Positions 19,961-30,158 of a DNA stretch of 64,000 nucleotides are shown piece after piece (the first letter of the stretch is position 1; each line of letters starts with the position of its first letter). Origin of the DNA: Panagrolaimus kolymaensis. Its lineage: Eukaryota > Nematoda > Chromadorea > Rhabditida > Panagrolaimidae. The stretch lies in the NCBI GenBank assembly GCA_028622995.1, contig JAJQJQ010000021.1:3720001-3784000 (forward strand), given 5' to 3'. The position numbers and the translations under genes were made by a program. A model generated the notes under the pieces. It was given only the letters and a program-made list of their open reading frames with translations, was not told the DNA's origin and made no database searches.

Positions 19961-20580
19961 TTATGGCTTTGTTTGAATGGGAATGTTTCGGACTTTGGAG
20001 TCTTCAACTTGTTTTTTGATTGATTGAACGGTAAGAACGCCTTCTTTGGAAAGTTCAGATGTAACATCTTCGGGTTTCATATTTGGGGGAAGTTTGTATT
20101 TGCGGACGAAATGACGCTCGATCTGAAATAAGGAAGAAGTTTAAAAAATGGAAGCCAAAAGTGAGACATGGTTCAAGAAAATAAATTTTGGTACTTCAAC
20201 GAAAAAGTAAATTATTTATTGATGCCAAAATTATCTCACGTTACATGTATTTATGCCACTCGTAAAAAAAGTATGTAAAATCTTACTTTTCCATGTTTAT
20301 CAGTTTTTTCTTCATGATTTCCTTCAATCACGAGTTCATTTTCGACGACATTAACTTTTAATTCTTCGGGGCGGAAATGTGAAACATCGAGTTCAACCTT
20401 GAATGTATCTTCAGTATCAACAACTTCACCAACGCCATCAGCAAATTTTTGACCATCTAAGAGATTTTTTTCTGCCCAATATGGAGTTCGAATTGAACGA
20501 TCAAAATCGATATCATCGAAGAAACGAGTATGAAAAAATGGAGAATAAAGGGGATCACGGAATCGGCGAAGTGATGACAT
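19961..20580 (-). CDS. Small heat-shock protein (HSP20/alpha-crystallin family)
   Basis: 151-aa protein in two exons (20580-20287 and 20122-19961). The N-terminal arm is short and aromatic/Arg-rich (SSLRRFRDPLYSPFFHTRFF). The alpha-crystallin domain begins near residue 55 (DTFKVELDVSHFRPEELKV) and continues ENELVIEGNHEE, then HGKIERHFVRKYKLPPNM across the splice junction, and ELSKEGVLTVQS, which carries the conserved G-x-L motif. The C-terminal extension has NIPIQ, the I-x-I-type anchor used in oligomer assembly. Members are ATP-independent holdase chaperones. The single intron splits the domain after HGK with good GT-AG sites. The upstream sequence has only imperfect heat-shock-element matches, so constitutive muscle or developmental expression is as likely as heat induction. 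Confidence 0.95.
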
Positions 20581-21621
20581 TTTTGAGATGGCTAAAAAAT
20601 TTGAGGAAAGCTAGTTTGTTGTTGTTTAATATCAAATACAGAAATAATTTTTAAAAGTTAATACACGAATGAAGAAATAAAAAAATTAACCCAAACAAAA
20701 TTGAGCGCTTCTTTAACTTCACGATCTAATTTTTTTTTTTCAAGCAACTTTACAAACTTCCAAACAATTCAAACTAAATTTCTCTTCTTACAATGAATGA
20801 CCTAAAACCTTTCAACACGTTCCACTTAAATACGAAACAAATACATTAACAATCGAAGCATCCAGAAGCTTTTTTTCAGAATGGGGGTTGAAAAGAGAAA
20901 AAAGTTTTAAAAAATATTTTGCGCAGGTGGAAGAAAGGAAGGAAGCAAGAAAACCAAAATCCGAAACGCAAATACCGCCTCTTTGTTGCCACTGTTTGTT
21001 GCAGCAGCTTCAACTCTTTCAATTGAATCATCCTTTTTCTTTGATGAAATTTCAATCATTGCTGACAACAAAAAAAAAAACAATTGCAAAGTTTTTTTAA
21101 ACCAAACAAAAGGTTGTATATTTTTTTGATGGTGATTTTGATGTTGAAAAAAGCGATTTGCATTTAATTTCAAAAAATTCATCAAAAATCTTTTTTATAC
21201 CCTTTTTTGTTTCCGTTCTTTCCTCTCTTTTTTTTCGTTGACATTTTTCACTTTGAAAAAAATAATAATAATCGTTTATGAATCATTTAAGCCGACGATA
21301 CTAGCGACAATAAAAAAAATATACTAGTTTTTTGTATTGAAAAAAAAAGTTTTTGTTGTTGAAAGATTGAACGAAAGTAAAACAATTGAAAAAGTGAAAC
21401 TCATTTTTTGATTGAAATGTTTCAATTAGGAAAGCAAAGAGGCATGCATACTTTAGTCAGAAGTGTTTTGATACAATAAAGACATTTTCTTTATTTTAGG
21501 CTAAAGAAAAGTTTATTTTTATTTTATGGTTTTAAGTTTTTCTTTCAAATTTTTTAAAATTATATTACGAAATCATTTTATTAGATACTAAAAAAGGGAA
21601 AGAAAAATAAAATTAAATGAT
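20581..21621. other. intergenic, low complexity
   Basis: Promoter side of the small heat-shock protein gene and 3' side of the saposin-like gene. Low-complexity frames at 20888-21185 on both strands are not convincing genes. Confidence 0.45.
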
Positions 21622-22125
21622 TTATGAATAATGACAATCAGTTTTGGTAATTTTGGAGCAAACTTTTGCTGGATCTTTATCTGTGTCCTTTTCAAGTGCA
21701 GCCATAACATCATCAATCATGTCACGACAAATTTTATCAAGAAGTCCATTATGGAAATAACTATCACATTTTGCATCCATTTGTTGATCAACATATGATT
21801 CATCACATTCTGCATACATTTCAGCAACTTGAACCAAATCTAAGCACATTTCACAAATGAATGTTGCTTCTTCTAAAACCATTAAAGCTTGTTGGGATTG
21901 ATAAATTTAGGATTAAATCTTACTGTGGATTTTACGGGGAAAGAAGGCTTTAGGAGCTGAACGAGCACCACAATCGGGTCCACCATCTTTTTGTTGACCT
22001 TTTTTAGCAGGGATTACAACAGCCACAGCAATGCCAATCAAAGCGAGGATAACTACAATTTTTTAGGTAAATCATTTAAAAAAAATTAAAACAAAAAATT
22101 AAACAAACTCACTGAAAGTTTTCAT
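21622..22125 (-). CDS. Saposin-like secreted protein (SPP/caenopore type)
   Basis: 135-aa protein in three exons (22125-22113, 22052-21924, 21887-21622). Exon 1 encodes only MKTF and the first base of the next codon. A signal peptide follows (MKTFIILALIGIAVAVV, then IPAKKG). A Gly/Lys/Pro linker leads to one saposin B domain starting EEATFICEMCLDLV, with the C-x2-C pair, the central cysteines (DAKC, LDKIC) and the terminal pair (AKVC, KTDC) expected for three disulfides; AEC and PDC add extra cysteines. Helix-rich spacing fits the family. Nematode saposin-like proteins are mainly intestinal, membrane-active antimicrobial or digestive proteins; this role is inferred from the family. The strongly acidic third helix (EKDTDKDP) differs from typical cationic pore-formers. 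Confidence 0.88.
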
Positions 22126-23223
22126 TGTTTTTAGTCTTTTCTGGAAGAATTGAAAAAAAAAGACAACTTACTGACGCCAAAAAGGTTTTTATTCCTTTCT
22201 TATAAGCCTTTTTCCTGATAAAAAAAATGATGTCCTGGTTAAAACGGTAAAAACGATAATTTCTTCACATATCGTGTGATAGCTAACTAGCGCACATGGT
22301 GTAAAAAGATTAGAGAAAGAGGTCGAAAACAATAGATAAAAAAATGAAAGCATGCTTTCGTTTAAGGTATGTTGTTTGATTGATGACAAAAGGCAGCAAA
22401 ATAAAATGCAATAAACATGAAAAGAAGGAAGCAAGCAACAATGAATAATTTAAGAAAATTGATGTAAGATTTATTAGTCTCATAAATGTAAATAACATGC
22501 TTGTTTTCTGAATTTACAACTTGAACTCAAAGAAATTTACACTTTCGTGATTTGCCTAAACCATGATTGTAAACATAAAGTTAGAAGAACTTGAACCATT
22601 GAAACTTGTGGTTGTTAGTATAATCTTTTATTACGATTCTAACTAACTGAAACAAGCAGAAAGAAAATACAGCAAAAGTTATGAAACAACCATCAGAAAG
22701 CAAAATTAACCAATATCACTTTGCTAACATTGCTTATAAAAAAATTTAAAAAACTTTCAAACAAAACCGATAAATGAAACAAACAAATTTTTCATAATTT
22801 ACAAACTTGAATCTTACTTCATGCAAATAATGATTTGGTTTACACACACATTTTAGAAGCACATTTTTTAAAACATGTTAAATCTTATAACGAATGCTTC
22901 TGTTACACTGTCGTAATTTCAGCGATGAAGAAACTTGTTCAAAGTTCTTCAGATTTTTTGAAAGCTGTGTTTCTTCATTTTTATAAGTTTCCATGATCAA
23001 TTGTTTCATTTATTGCCACTAGCTCTAAACTTTTGCATTTTATGCTACCTACCATCCCACTTTCTCTTTTAAAAAATTACTTGCTTTAGTAATTAATCCT
23101 TTTGTATCTTTATTACTTCCGTGTAATCTTTCGTGGTTTTTTATCTGTTGCTTATTTCTCATATGATATTCATATTTTTTCATTTTTCAGAATTATTGTA
23201 TATCTTCAACTATTAAAGTCAGA
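22126..23223. other. intergenic, divergent promoter region
   Basis: Lies between the start of the saposin-like gene (minus) and the start of the helicase gene (plus). No gene seen. A TTTTTCAG acceptor about 33 bp before the helicase ATG is a candidate trans-splice site. Confidence 0.5.
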
Positions 23224-25356
23224 ATGCAATACTTTAATGAAGGTAAATAACTTATTTTATGCTTGTTTGTATTTTCTAATATCTTTTTTCTTTTCAGGTG
23301 ATCATGGTCGTCGCCGATTATCATCTGCTGGAAGCTATGGAGAAATGCAACGTCCTGTTGATGTTCCTCAACGTATTCGTCTTTTTCAAGCAGACAAAGA
23401 AATTTTTGGCCAAGGTAATAATTGGTTATTCTCTTCATCTTGAAACTAAACAAAACTTTTTAGAACTTGAAACCACATTGAGCTCTGTTTATCTTCCTCG
23501 CGCTCATGCATTTCTTGATTTTGTTCCTATTGTTCGAGCTGTCAGAGATATCTTTGATGAAGATGAAAATAGTGCTGATGTTTATGCAACAGCTGTGGCA
23601 GAAGACGATGAAATTTATGTTGAAGGCTTACAAGGAAATCTTATCAGAATAGAGTAAGTTTTTAGCATTATCTTTTGTTTATTAAGCAATGTTACTTTTT
23701 TTGTAAATGGGATGAAGCTGAATTTCCTGACGCTTTAATGGAAAACATTCAACGTGCAAAATACATCAAACCTCGTCAAATTCAACGTGCTGCAATCCCT
23801 ATTATTTTGGATAGATATGATGTCGTTGCTCATAGTGAAACAGGAAGTGGCAAAACAGCTGTAAGTTTGACTATGGCAAAAGCATTTTACTTATTAATGT
23901 TTTTCTTTTAGGCCTTTTTGCTGCCAATTATCTCTGAATGTATGGATTCTAAAAAAGAAGGATCTTTTACTTCAAAAGCTGACACTCCATTTGCTGTTAT
24001 CCTTGGTCCATCACGTGAATTGATTAAACAATGTGCTGAACAAGCTTTCAAATTTGCTGATGGTATGTATTCATGTTCCTTTACTTATTTTAAATTCTCC
24101 ATTTATAGGAACTGATGTCTCTGTTGCCAAGGCATATGGCGAATATCCCGTCAGACGAAACAAAGACGAAATTTCTCGTGGTTGTGATATCCTTTGTTCA
24201 ACTCCTGGTCGTCTCAAGCATTTTCTTGAAGAAGGTTTCCTCAACTTAACCAGAATCCGCTTTATCGTCTTTGACGAAGGTAAGATTTTATTTTATCCTT
24301 TTTATTTATTCAGTATTTTTAGGCGATCGTTTACTTGATCGTTCATTTATGTCTGAAATTCGTCCCATCATCGAGCATCCATTGTTTCCAAAGGTTTGTT
24401 ATTTGCTTTTATTATTGAGTACTTTATAACTTCTATCGTTTTAGAAAACTCGTCGTCAAACTCTTTTCTTTTCTGCAACAATTAGCGATGAAATGCGTGA
24501 AGTTGCCAAAGAATTTACTCGTGAAGATGCTTGCGCTTTTATTTCAAATCGTCGGAATGGAGCTAATAAGAAATGTATTCAAGAATTTCGAGCTTTTAAA
24601 AATAACGAAAAATTTGTTGCATTAGTTGATTATTTCCGTGATGAAGTAAAAAAGGGTGAGTTTGCTTTTTCTTTCCTTTCTTTTTTCATAAATAAGTTTT
24701 TCAGTTGACAATGATCCTTCCAAACTTCCACGAACATTGGTTTTCTGCAACTATCGGGATCACGTTGAAAAGCTTGCAGTTGCTCTGGGCTTCTATAATA
24801 TCCTGTGTATTCCTCTTACTGGTTTACGCGCTCAAGATTTACGTGAAAAAGCATTAGAAGATTTTAGAAACAAGAAATGTCCTGTTTTACTCACTACTGA
24901 TGTTTGTTGACTCTTCGTATCTCTTAATCTAATTTTTTACTTTTATAGGTTTGTAGCCGTGGCATAGATGTCAAAGAATTGGATGTTGTTATCAACTATG
25001 ATATGCCTAAAGATCTCTCAAGCTATGTTCATCGTGTTGGTCGAACTGGACGCATTCGCAATGGCACATGTATTTCATTTGTTTCTCCTGAAGGTGATCG
25101 TCCACTTCTTGAAGATATTAAGAAATCTTGTCAAGAATGTGGCCAACTTGTTCCCGAAACTCTTACTGATATCCTTGATGGTCCTAATGGCTTTCGTCAT
25201 CATGATCCAAACAAAAATGGAAATCAAACTGCAGCCGTTGGAACCGATGAATCAAAAGAAAAAGAAGATGTTGAAGAACCCAATTCAAACAATGATGATC
25301 TTACCAAGTCTACTGCTGAAGAAAGTACTGATCAAAATGTCTCTGAAGGCGTTTAA
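23224..25356 (+). CDS. DEAD-box-family RNA helicase with DEGD motif II; one splice acceptor broken
   Basis: Predicted 562-aa helicase in ten exons: 23224-23242, 23298-23414, 23464-23653, 23707-23860, 23912-24062, 24109-24279, 24323-24393, 24445-24655, 24705-24901, 24949-25356. All core motifs appear in order: Q motif KPRQIQRAAIP, motif I SETGSGKTA, Ia GPSREL, Ib STPGRL, II FDEGDRLLD, III FSATI, IV LVFCNYRDH, V TTDVCSRGIDV, VI YVHRVGRTGR. CQECGQLVPETL after motif VI recalls the DDX3/Vasa group. Motif II has Gly instead of Ala (DEGD), which keeps both catalytic acidic residues. The acidic/Asn C-tail is low complexity. For exon 4 the only frame-preserving start (23707, giving RIEWDEAEFPD) follows AA at 23705-23706, not AG, so the gene is damaged there, uses a non-canonical acceptor, or contains a sequence error. 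Confidence 0.85.
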
Positions 25357-25763
25357 TATTCTTCTATTTTGTTCTTCATTTTTTCTGTGTTATTCTTTCT
25401 TGTTTTTTGATGTTCTTTTTTGTTTCTTTGTATCTTGAAGAATAAAGTGTTATTAAATAAAATTAAAAAAAATACATGGCTTTCGATTAATCTCTAACAT
25501 ATCTTTTTATCATACCTATCCATGTATCTTTGAAAGTCCAGAAGCAGCTGAATGACAAAAAAGACAGTACCGGGTGCAGCAGCCCCATATATTGCTTTCG
25601 TTTAATCTCCTTCATTTCTCCTTTGGCATACCTTTTTTCACCATCAACCTTTTAACGAATTACGAAACGGGAATGAGCGAAGTGAAAACAGCTGGTTGTA
25701 TCTTGAAGAATAAACTTTTATTAAATTAAAAAAATCAACAAAAAATAACAATTTTCAAACAAT
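25357..25763. other. convergent intergenic region with a duplicated 3'-end motif
   Basis: Between two convergent genes. GTATCTTGAAGAATAAA occurs at about 25431 and again at about 25697, each followed by TTATTAAAT and containing a poly(A)-signal-like AATAAA. Partial matches (GCTTTCG.TTAATCTC) lie between them. This looks like an old local duplication of a 3'UTR. Confidence 0.4.
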
Positions 25764-26790
25764 TTAGGCTTTAGCAGTCTTTTTTGAGATACCATTCTTT
25801 TGGAGTCGGTTCTTTTTGCTCTTATTTTTCTTGGAGTCAATGTGTGCCATTAATTTTTTAGCTTCTTTTGATTCAATTTGTACATTGAAAATTTCACCAA
25901 CAGGATCAGGTCGAACAATTTTCTTTATCATGGTGTGTTTGACAGCTCTGCTTTCCTTTTCTTGGGCACGAGCTCGAGTCTTTGCAACAACAGCCATGCG
26001 AGCATTTCGACGGATGAATCGAGGAGGCATATAAGTTGGATTATCAAAAAGCACATCGCCTTCAAATGATTTATCAAGAATCCGAACAAGTTCCAAAACG
26101 AATCGAGGACCTAAAATAATGGGTTTTAGTAAAATGGTTGAAACAAGAGAAGAAGATACAAACCAATTTCTTCTACTTCAATGTTAGGATCACCAGCAGG
26201 AATTGCATAATACCGAATCCAAATACGTTTATCAGCTGTTAGTCCAAAGTTGATAACATGATCAAAGTATGGTTTACTTTTTGGATGACTTTTAGGAACA
26301 TAAAACAACTAAAATTTAACGTTTTTAAAGAAAGCAGTAATGAAGTTGTTAATAATAATACCTTGGTAAACATCTTCTTGAGTAGTTGCATATGTGGTTC
26401 ACCATCAAAGCCGGAATCAAAAGTAAGAATAGGGCGTGATCCTTTGAGACAATTACCACTGAAGCTTAATTCATTCATAGTATGAACATTATGAACTCGA
26501 AATTTTGCAGAAGGTCCACCAGCAACATTAGGCGAAATCCAAAGATAAAAATCTTGACCGCTTCGAGTTTCAAAGTACATTACGCATTTGCAATTTGATA
26601 ATACTGCCATTTCATTTAACACCAAAATATTATCCTTCTTATCAAATTTTGGTTCAGAATGATGATGAGGCATGAAAGATTTTAGATCATTAGCTAAATG
26701 ACGAACACGAGCAGGAACTCCTCGAGAAAGAGTTATCATAGTTTTAGTTCGATCTGTCCAGACAGATTTTGAAGAAGCTTTGTCAGTCAT
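25764..26790 (-). CDS. BRIX1: Ribosome biogenesis protein BRX1 (Brix domain)
   Basis: 306-aa protein in three exons (26790-26362, 26308-26164, 26110-25764). It matches BRX1 along its length: an N-terminal Brix half with RVRHLANDLKSFMPHHHSEPKFD and FETRSGQDFYLWI, the signature GPSAKF then NCLKGSRPILTFD, the middle LFYVPKSHPKSKPYFDHV, and the C-terminal half IGPRFVLELVRI followed by the basic tail. BRX1 acts in the nucleolus in early 60S pre-ribosome assembly and binds rRNA. An acceptor (TTATCTTCAG) lies 2 bp before the ATG and the heavy-metal-domain gene ends 177 bp upstream on the same strand, so trans-splicing as a downstream operon gene is plausible. The Lys-rich tail is typical. Confidence 0.95.
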
Positions 26791-26967
26791 ATCTGAAGAT
26801 AATAAAAATGAATGAAAATCAAGAAAACAAAGAAGCAAGGGATAATTAAAGGTATCTCAACCAGCACACACAAAAAGACAGTAAACGCAAAAGTATGTAA
26901 TGATATTTTTATTAAACTTTAACAAACTCAACAACAAAAAAACATAATAAAATAAACAACATAATTC

Positions 26968-27977
26968 CTAATCAAGGTCGATTACTTCAACTTCTTCTTC
27001 ATCACTTTCTCCATAAATTTCAAGTTTTTTCAAGCGTCGAATCGTAGTAAGATATTCCAAAGTGCTTTTTGCTTCACTGATAGGATTGATAACATGTTGA
27101 TTTTGAGTTGAAATAATTTGTTGCAATGCTGTAAGAGATGAGAGAACTTGTTGACGAGAAGAAACTGATGGATTTTTGAGTTCTTGACCATGACATGAAG
27201 AAATAGCTAACAACCATTTATGAAAAAGATGAAATTCTGTTGAAAAGAAATATTGATATTCATGTCATTCCACCAATAGTTAAAGTTATTTTTGAATCAT
27301 TATTCGTATTTTCTTCCATAAGAGTAGTTGGATAACCAAGATCATCGATAGCATTACGAATTTCTGATGGTGAAATGAAATTATCATCATACATTACTTC
27401 AGCTTTATGAAACATTAATGATACCACCACAGATTTGATTCCTTGAATTTGACCGATATGCCGTTCAATATGTGCCACACAAGAAGCGCATGTCATTCCA
27501 TCAACAGATAAAGCACATTTTTTGATTGATTCTGAAGTTGATGGAGAAGCTGGAGATGGTTTTGGTTCTGTTTCTGGAAAGATAACAACAAAGTCATCGT
27601 TTTTTACTGGAACATAAGTGTCTTCTTCAACATCTGAAAGTTAACAAATTATTAGAGATGACAAAAGAGAGAAAAACAAGAAGCATACCTGTCTCGTTAT
27701 CTAATTTACAATCAAATCCCATATCATCGATGGCTTCAGAAACTTTATTACCAGTCCATAATGAAGAATCAAAAGTGATGGTACCTGAAAATAACAAAGA
27801 TGGTATTAAATTGTTATAAAAATAATTTTAAAGCTCACCTTTCTTTTCTTTCAATAAAACTTTAATCGATATAATTCCATTTTGAGATCCAATATTTGAT
27901 TCAATATTTTTCACACATGACATGCAAGTCATTCCTTCAATATTTACAACAGCTTTCTTCCTCCTTGATGGCACCAT
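26968..27977 (-). CDS. Two-HMA-domain protein resembling the N-terminus of a copper-transporting ATPase
   Basis: Predicted 287-aa protein in four exons (27977-27839, 27784-27689, 27633-27274, 27236-26968). HMA domain 1 has GMTCMSC (Cys18, Cys21) and ends in AIDDMGFDCKL. An acidic/Pro linker follows. HMA domain 2 has GMTCASC (Cys127, Cys130) and ends in AIDDLGYPTTL. A third HMA strand begins (SKITLTI; the genome continues GGMT and then a stop), but the best frame-preserving splice leaves it through a 37-bp intron into a helical, acidic tail (SDEEEVEVIDLD). The spacing and sequence are those of ATP7-type copper ATPase N-termini, yet no P-type ATPase body follows. It may be a copper chaperone-like derivative or a truncated gene joined to an unrelated exon. 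The last splice is the least certain. Confidence 0.7.
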
Positions 27978-28492
27978 ATTTTCGATTATTCTAGAAAACC
28001 AACAATAGTCACGTAAAATTTGATGACTTCGATCAAAAGTTTTCAAGTGAAATGAAAAAAATGCAATGAAACAAAAAACAATGAAAATTTTTTGAATGTT
28101 TGTGGCGCGTCAAACCTTGAAACAAACTTGGGAAAAAAAGAATGAACATTTCGCGTAAACAAAAAAACCACAAAAATGTGATTAGAAAAATTGGAGATGA
28201 GTAAAGAGATGGAATTACGATCGACAAATGATAAAATAAACAATAAAAAAAAAAGCAAAATCAACAACAAATCTTTAAACTTTCACGCATTTTTTTAATT
28301 TTCTCCATTTGATTAACCTTTAAATTTTTTTATTGAAAATGTTCATAGAAAAAGCATACATAGATAGCAAAGCAATGTCAATGTCTTAAAACCGGTCTAG
28401 TTTATTACTAAAAAAATAAATTAAAAGAGAGGAAAAATGGAATAAAGAAAGTGAAATGGATGGAATGACGTAATAATATTTCTTTTTTAGCC

Positions 28493-28816
28493 ATGTCTTC
28501 GTTTCTGTGCTGCTTCTTCCTCCGCAAAAAAAAAAATGCTGAAGATGGAGAAGACACTTACATGACTTTGGCAAAAACGATGGCTTCGCCAAATGCTGAT
28601 GTTTCTGCGCAAAAAAAAAGAAGAAAAGAAATTAGTCGTTGTTGCATTGCATCGCAGAGGTTTTTTTTTGTTTCACTCATACATATTTTCTATGATGAAA
28701 GAAAGCAATGTTTCAGTTTCAGTTTTAGAAGAAAAAATATTTTGTGTTCGTGTTTTTTCTTTTGCACGTACGTTTTTTCTTTTTTATTAAAAAAAATATT
28801 TTTGGTGCTTGCGTAA
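28493..28816 (+). CDS. Weak candidate small protein or first exon
   Basis: An ATG stands 2 bp after a good acceptor (TTTCTTTTTTAG). The first ~45 residues (MSSFLCCFFLRKKKNAEDGED...) are plausible coding sequence: a Cys-Cys pair beside basic residues, as in acylated membrane-anchored proteins. After that the frame becomes Phe/Lys-rich and looks like noncoding AT sequence. A GAG-GTTTTT donor near residue 57 could end a first exon, but I found no second exon. Confidence 0.2.
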   Translation: MSSFLCCFFLRKKKNAEDGEDTYMTLAKTMASPNADVSAQKKRRKEISRCCIASQRFFFVSLIHIFYDERKQCFSFSFRRKNILCSCFFFCTYVFSFLLKKIFLVLA

Positions 28817-29305
28817 AATGATAGAGTTTGGTAATTGGAAGTTGTATATTTATGCCGTTAAAAAAAATTATGACTAAAATCCATCTTTTATTTCTGAAAC
28901 TTTAAGCTCATCCTTTTATTTTCACCTTATTTATTATTCCTTGCTTTGTGGTTGAAGTCCATGGTTTTATTCTTAATAACAACAAATTCATCCAAGGTTT
29001 AAAAAACATTACTTACCGTTGGATTTAGCAGCAGCAATTCATAAATCGGATTTTTAAATTGTAAACGTATTTTTCAAGTTTAAAAAACTTTTCAAATGGA
29101 CGATGTTGATGAATCAAAAACAATTTGTTGTTTCTCAAACAAACAAAAAAAACAACAAAAGAAAGGAAAAAATGGAATAAGCAAGGAACTAATGCATTTT
29201 ATTGTTAGCACATATAATATTTGATGAATACAGTTTTGACAGTGAAAAAAAAGGAAATAACACGATTCAAGCAAGCAATTGAAGTTTATCGTTCTATGAA
29301 GCCTT

Positions 29306-29326
29306 GCTAGCTAGCCGCCGCGGCGG
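29306..29326. repeat. Overlapping GC-rich palindromes
   Basis: GCTAGCTAGC (10 bp) runs directly into CCGCCGCGGCGG (12 bp), both perfect palindromes, in very AT-rich surroundings. Function unknown. Confidence 0.6.
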
Positions 29327-30158
29327 ATGATAACGATAAAGGTACAATAAAAAAATAAAGGAGATTGACGTGATAGAAAAAAACAGACAAAAATTAAAGT
29401 TTTTTCTCTCTAATGTTTCTGAGACTTTAAAATGCAATTAATTCGAGACAAATCATACAATAAAGAAAAGTGATAAGATTTTTTTTGGAAGGAGGACACT
29501 TTCAATTCCAAAAAAAGCTGAAATTATGATTGGGTTTTTTTTATAAAAGAAAATATTTGGACAAAGTCTCAAAATATTTACTAAACATTTTGTTAGACTT
29601 CCATAGAGGAATGAGCTAAGAATAAAATATATTTTGTGCTTGCTAAAAAGATATTAGCTTGCAAGCCATAAACTACAAACTAGAAACTATGAAACGAAAC
29701 GTTTTTTACCATTAAATAACTGTTTTTCACCAAAAGAGTTTGTAAAAGGGCTAAAAAATAATAAACTCACTCATCAAAGAGTAAATATTTTACTGAAATT
29801 TCTGCAGCTTTGAATTTGCGATGAATAAATTTTCGATATTGTATCAATCTATCATTCCGGAATTTTATTGGCTCATAGGGAGTCCAATATGTGAATGTTC
29901 CAAAACTTTTCATAGTTTCTTACTGCTTTTTCTAAAACATGAGATTACTATAACAACTTTTTTACAATGTAACACAAAAATTTCATAAAAAATGAAGCAT
30001 CAACAAAATCTTTTAGCTATCAATTTCAATTCATTACAAAGAAATGTTAAACAAGCTGACAATTTCTCAAAATAATTCACATTTATTTCACTTTCAAAAA
30101 ATGTCAAAAACATAAACATGATGAGATGAAAATTATTTAGAAGAAAAGTATGTATTAA

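Larger units (their letters stand above)
27978..30158. other. long intergenic region
   Basis: 2.2 kb with no confident gene apart from the weak candidate at 28493. A GC-rich palindrome pair lies at 29306-29326. A donor-like TAAATCCAACGGTAAGT on the minus strand near 29020 has no matching exon partner I could find. Confidence 0.4.

Noticed and set aside
20860..20890. Heat-shock element upstream of the small heat-shock protein
   Set aside because: TCCAGAAGCTTT and TTTCAGAATG are only partial matches; not enough to call.
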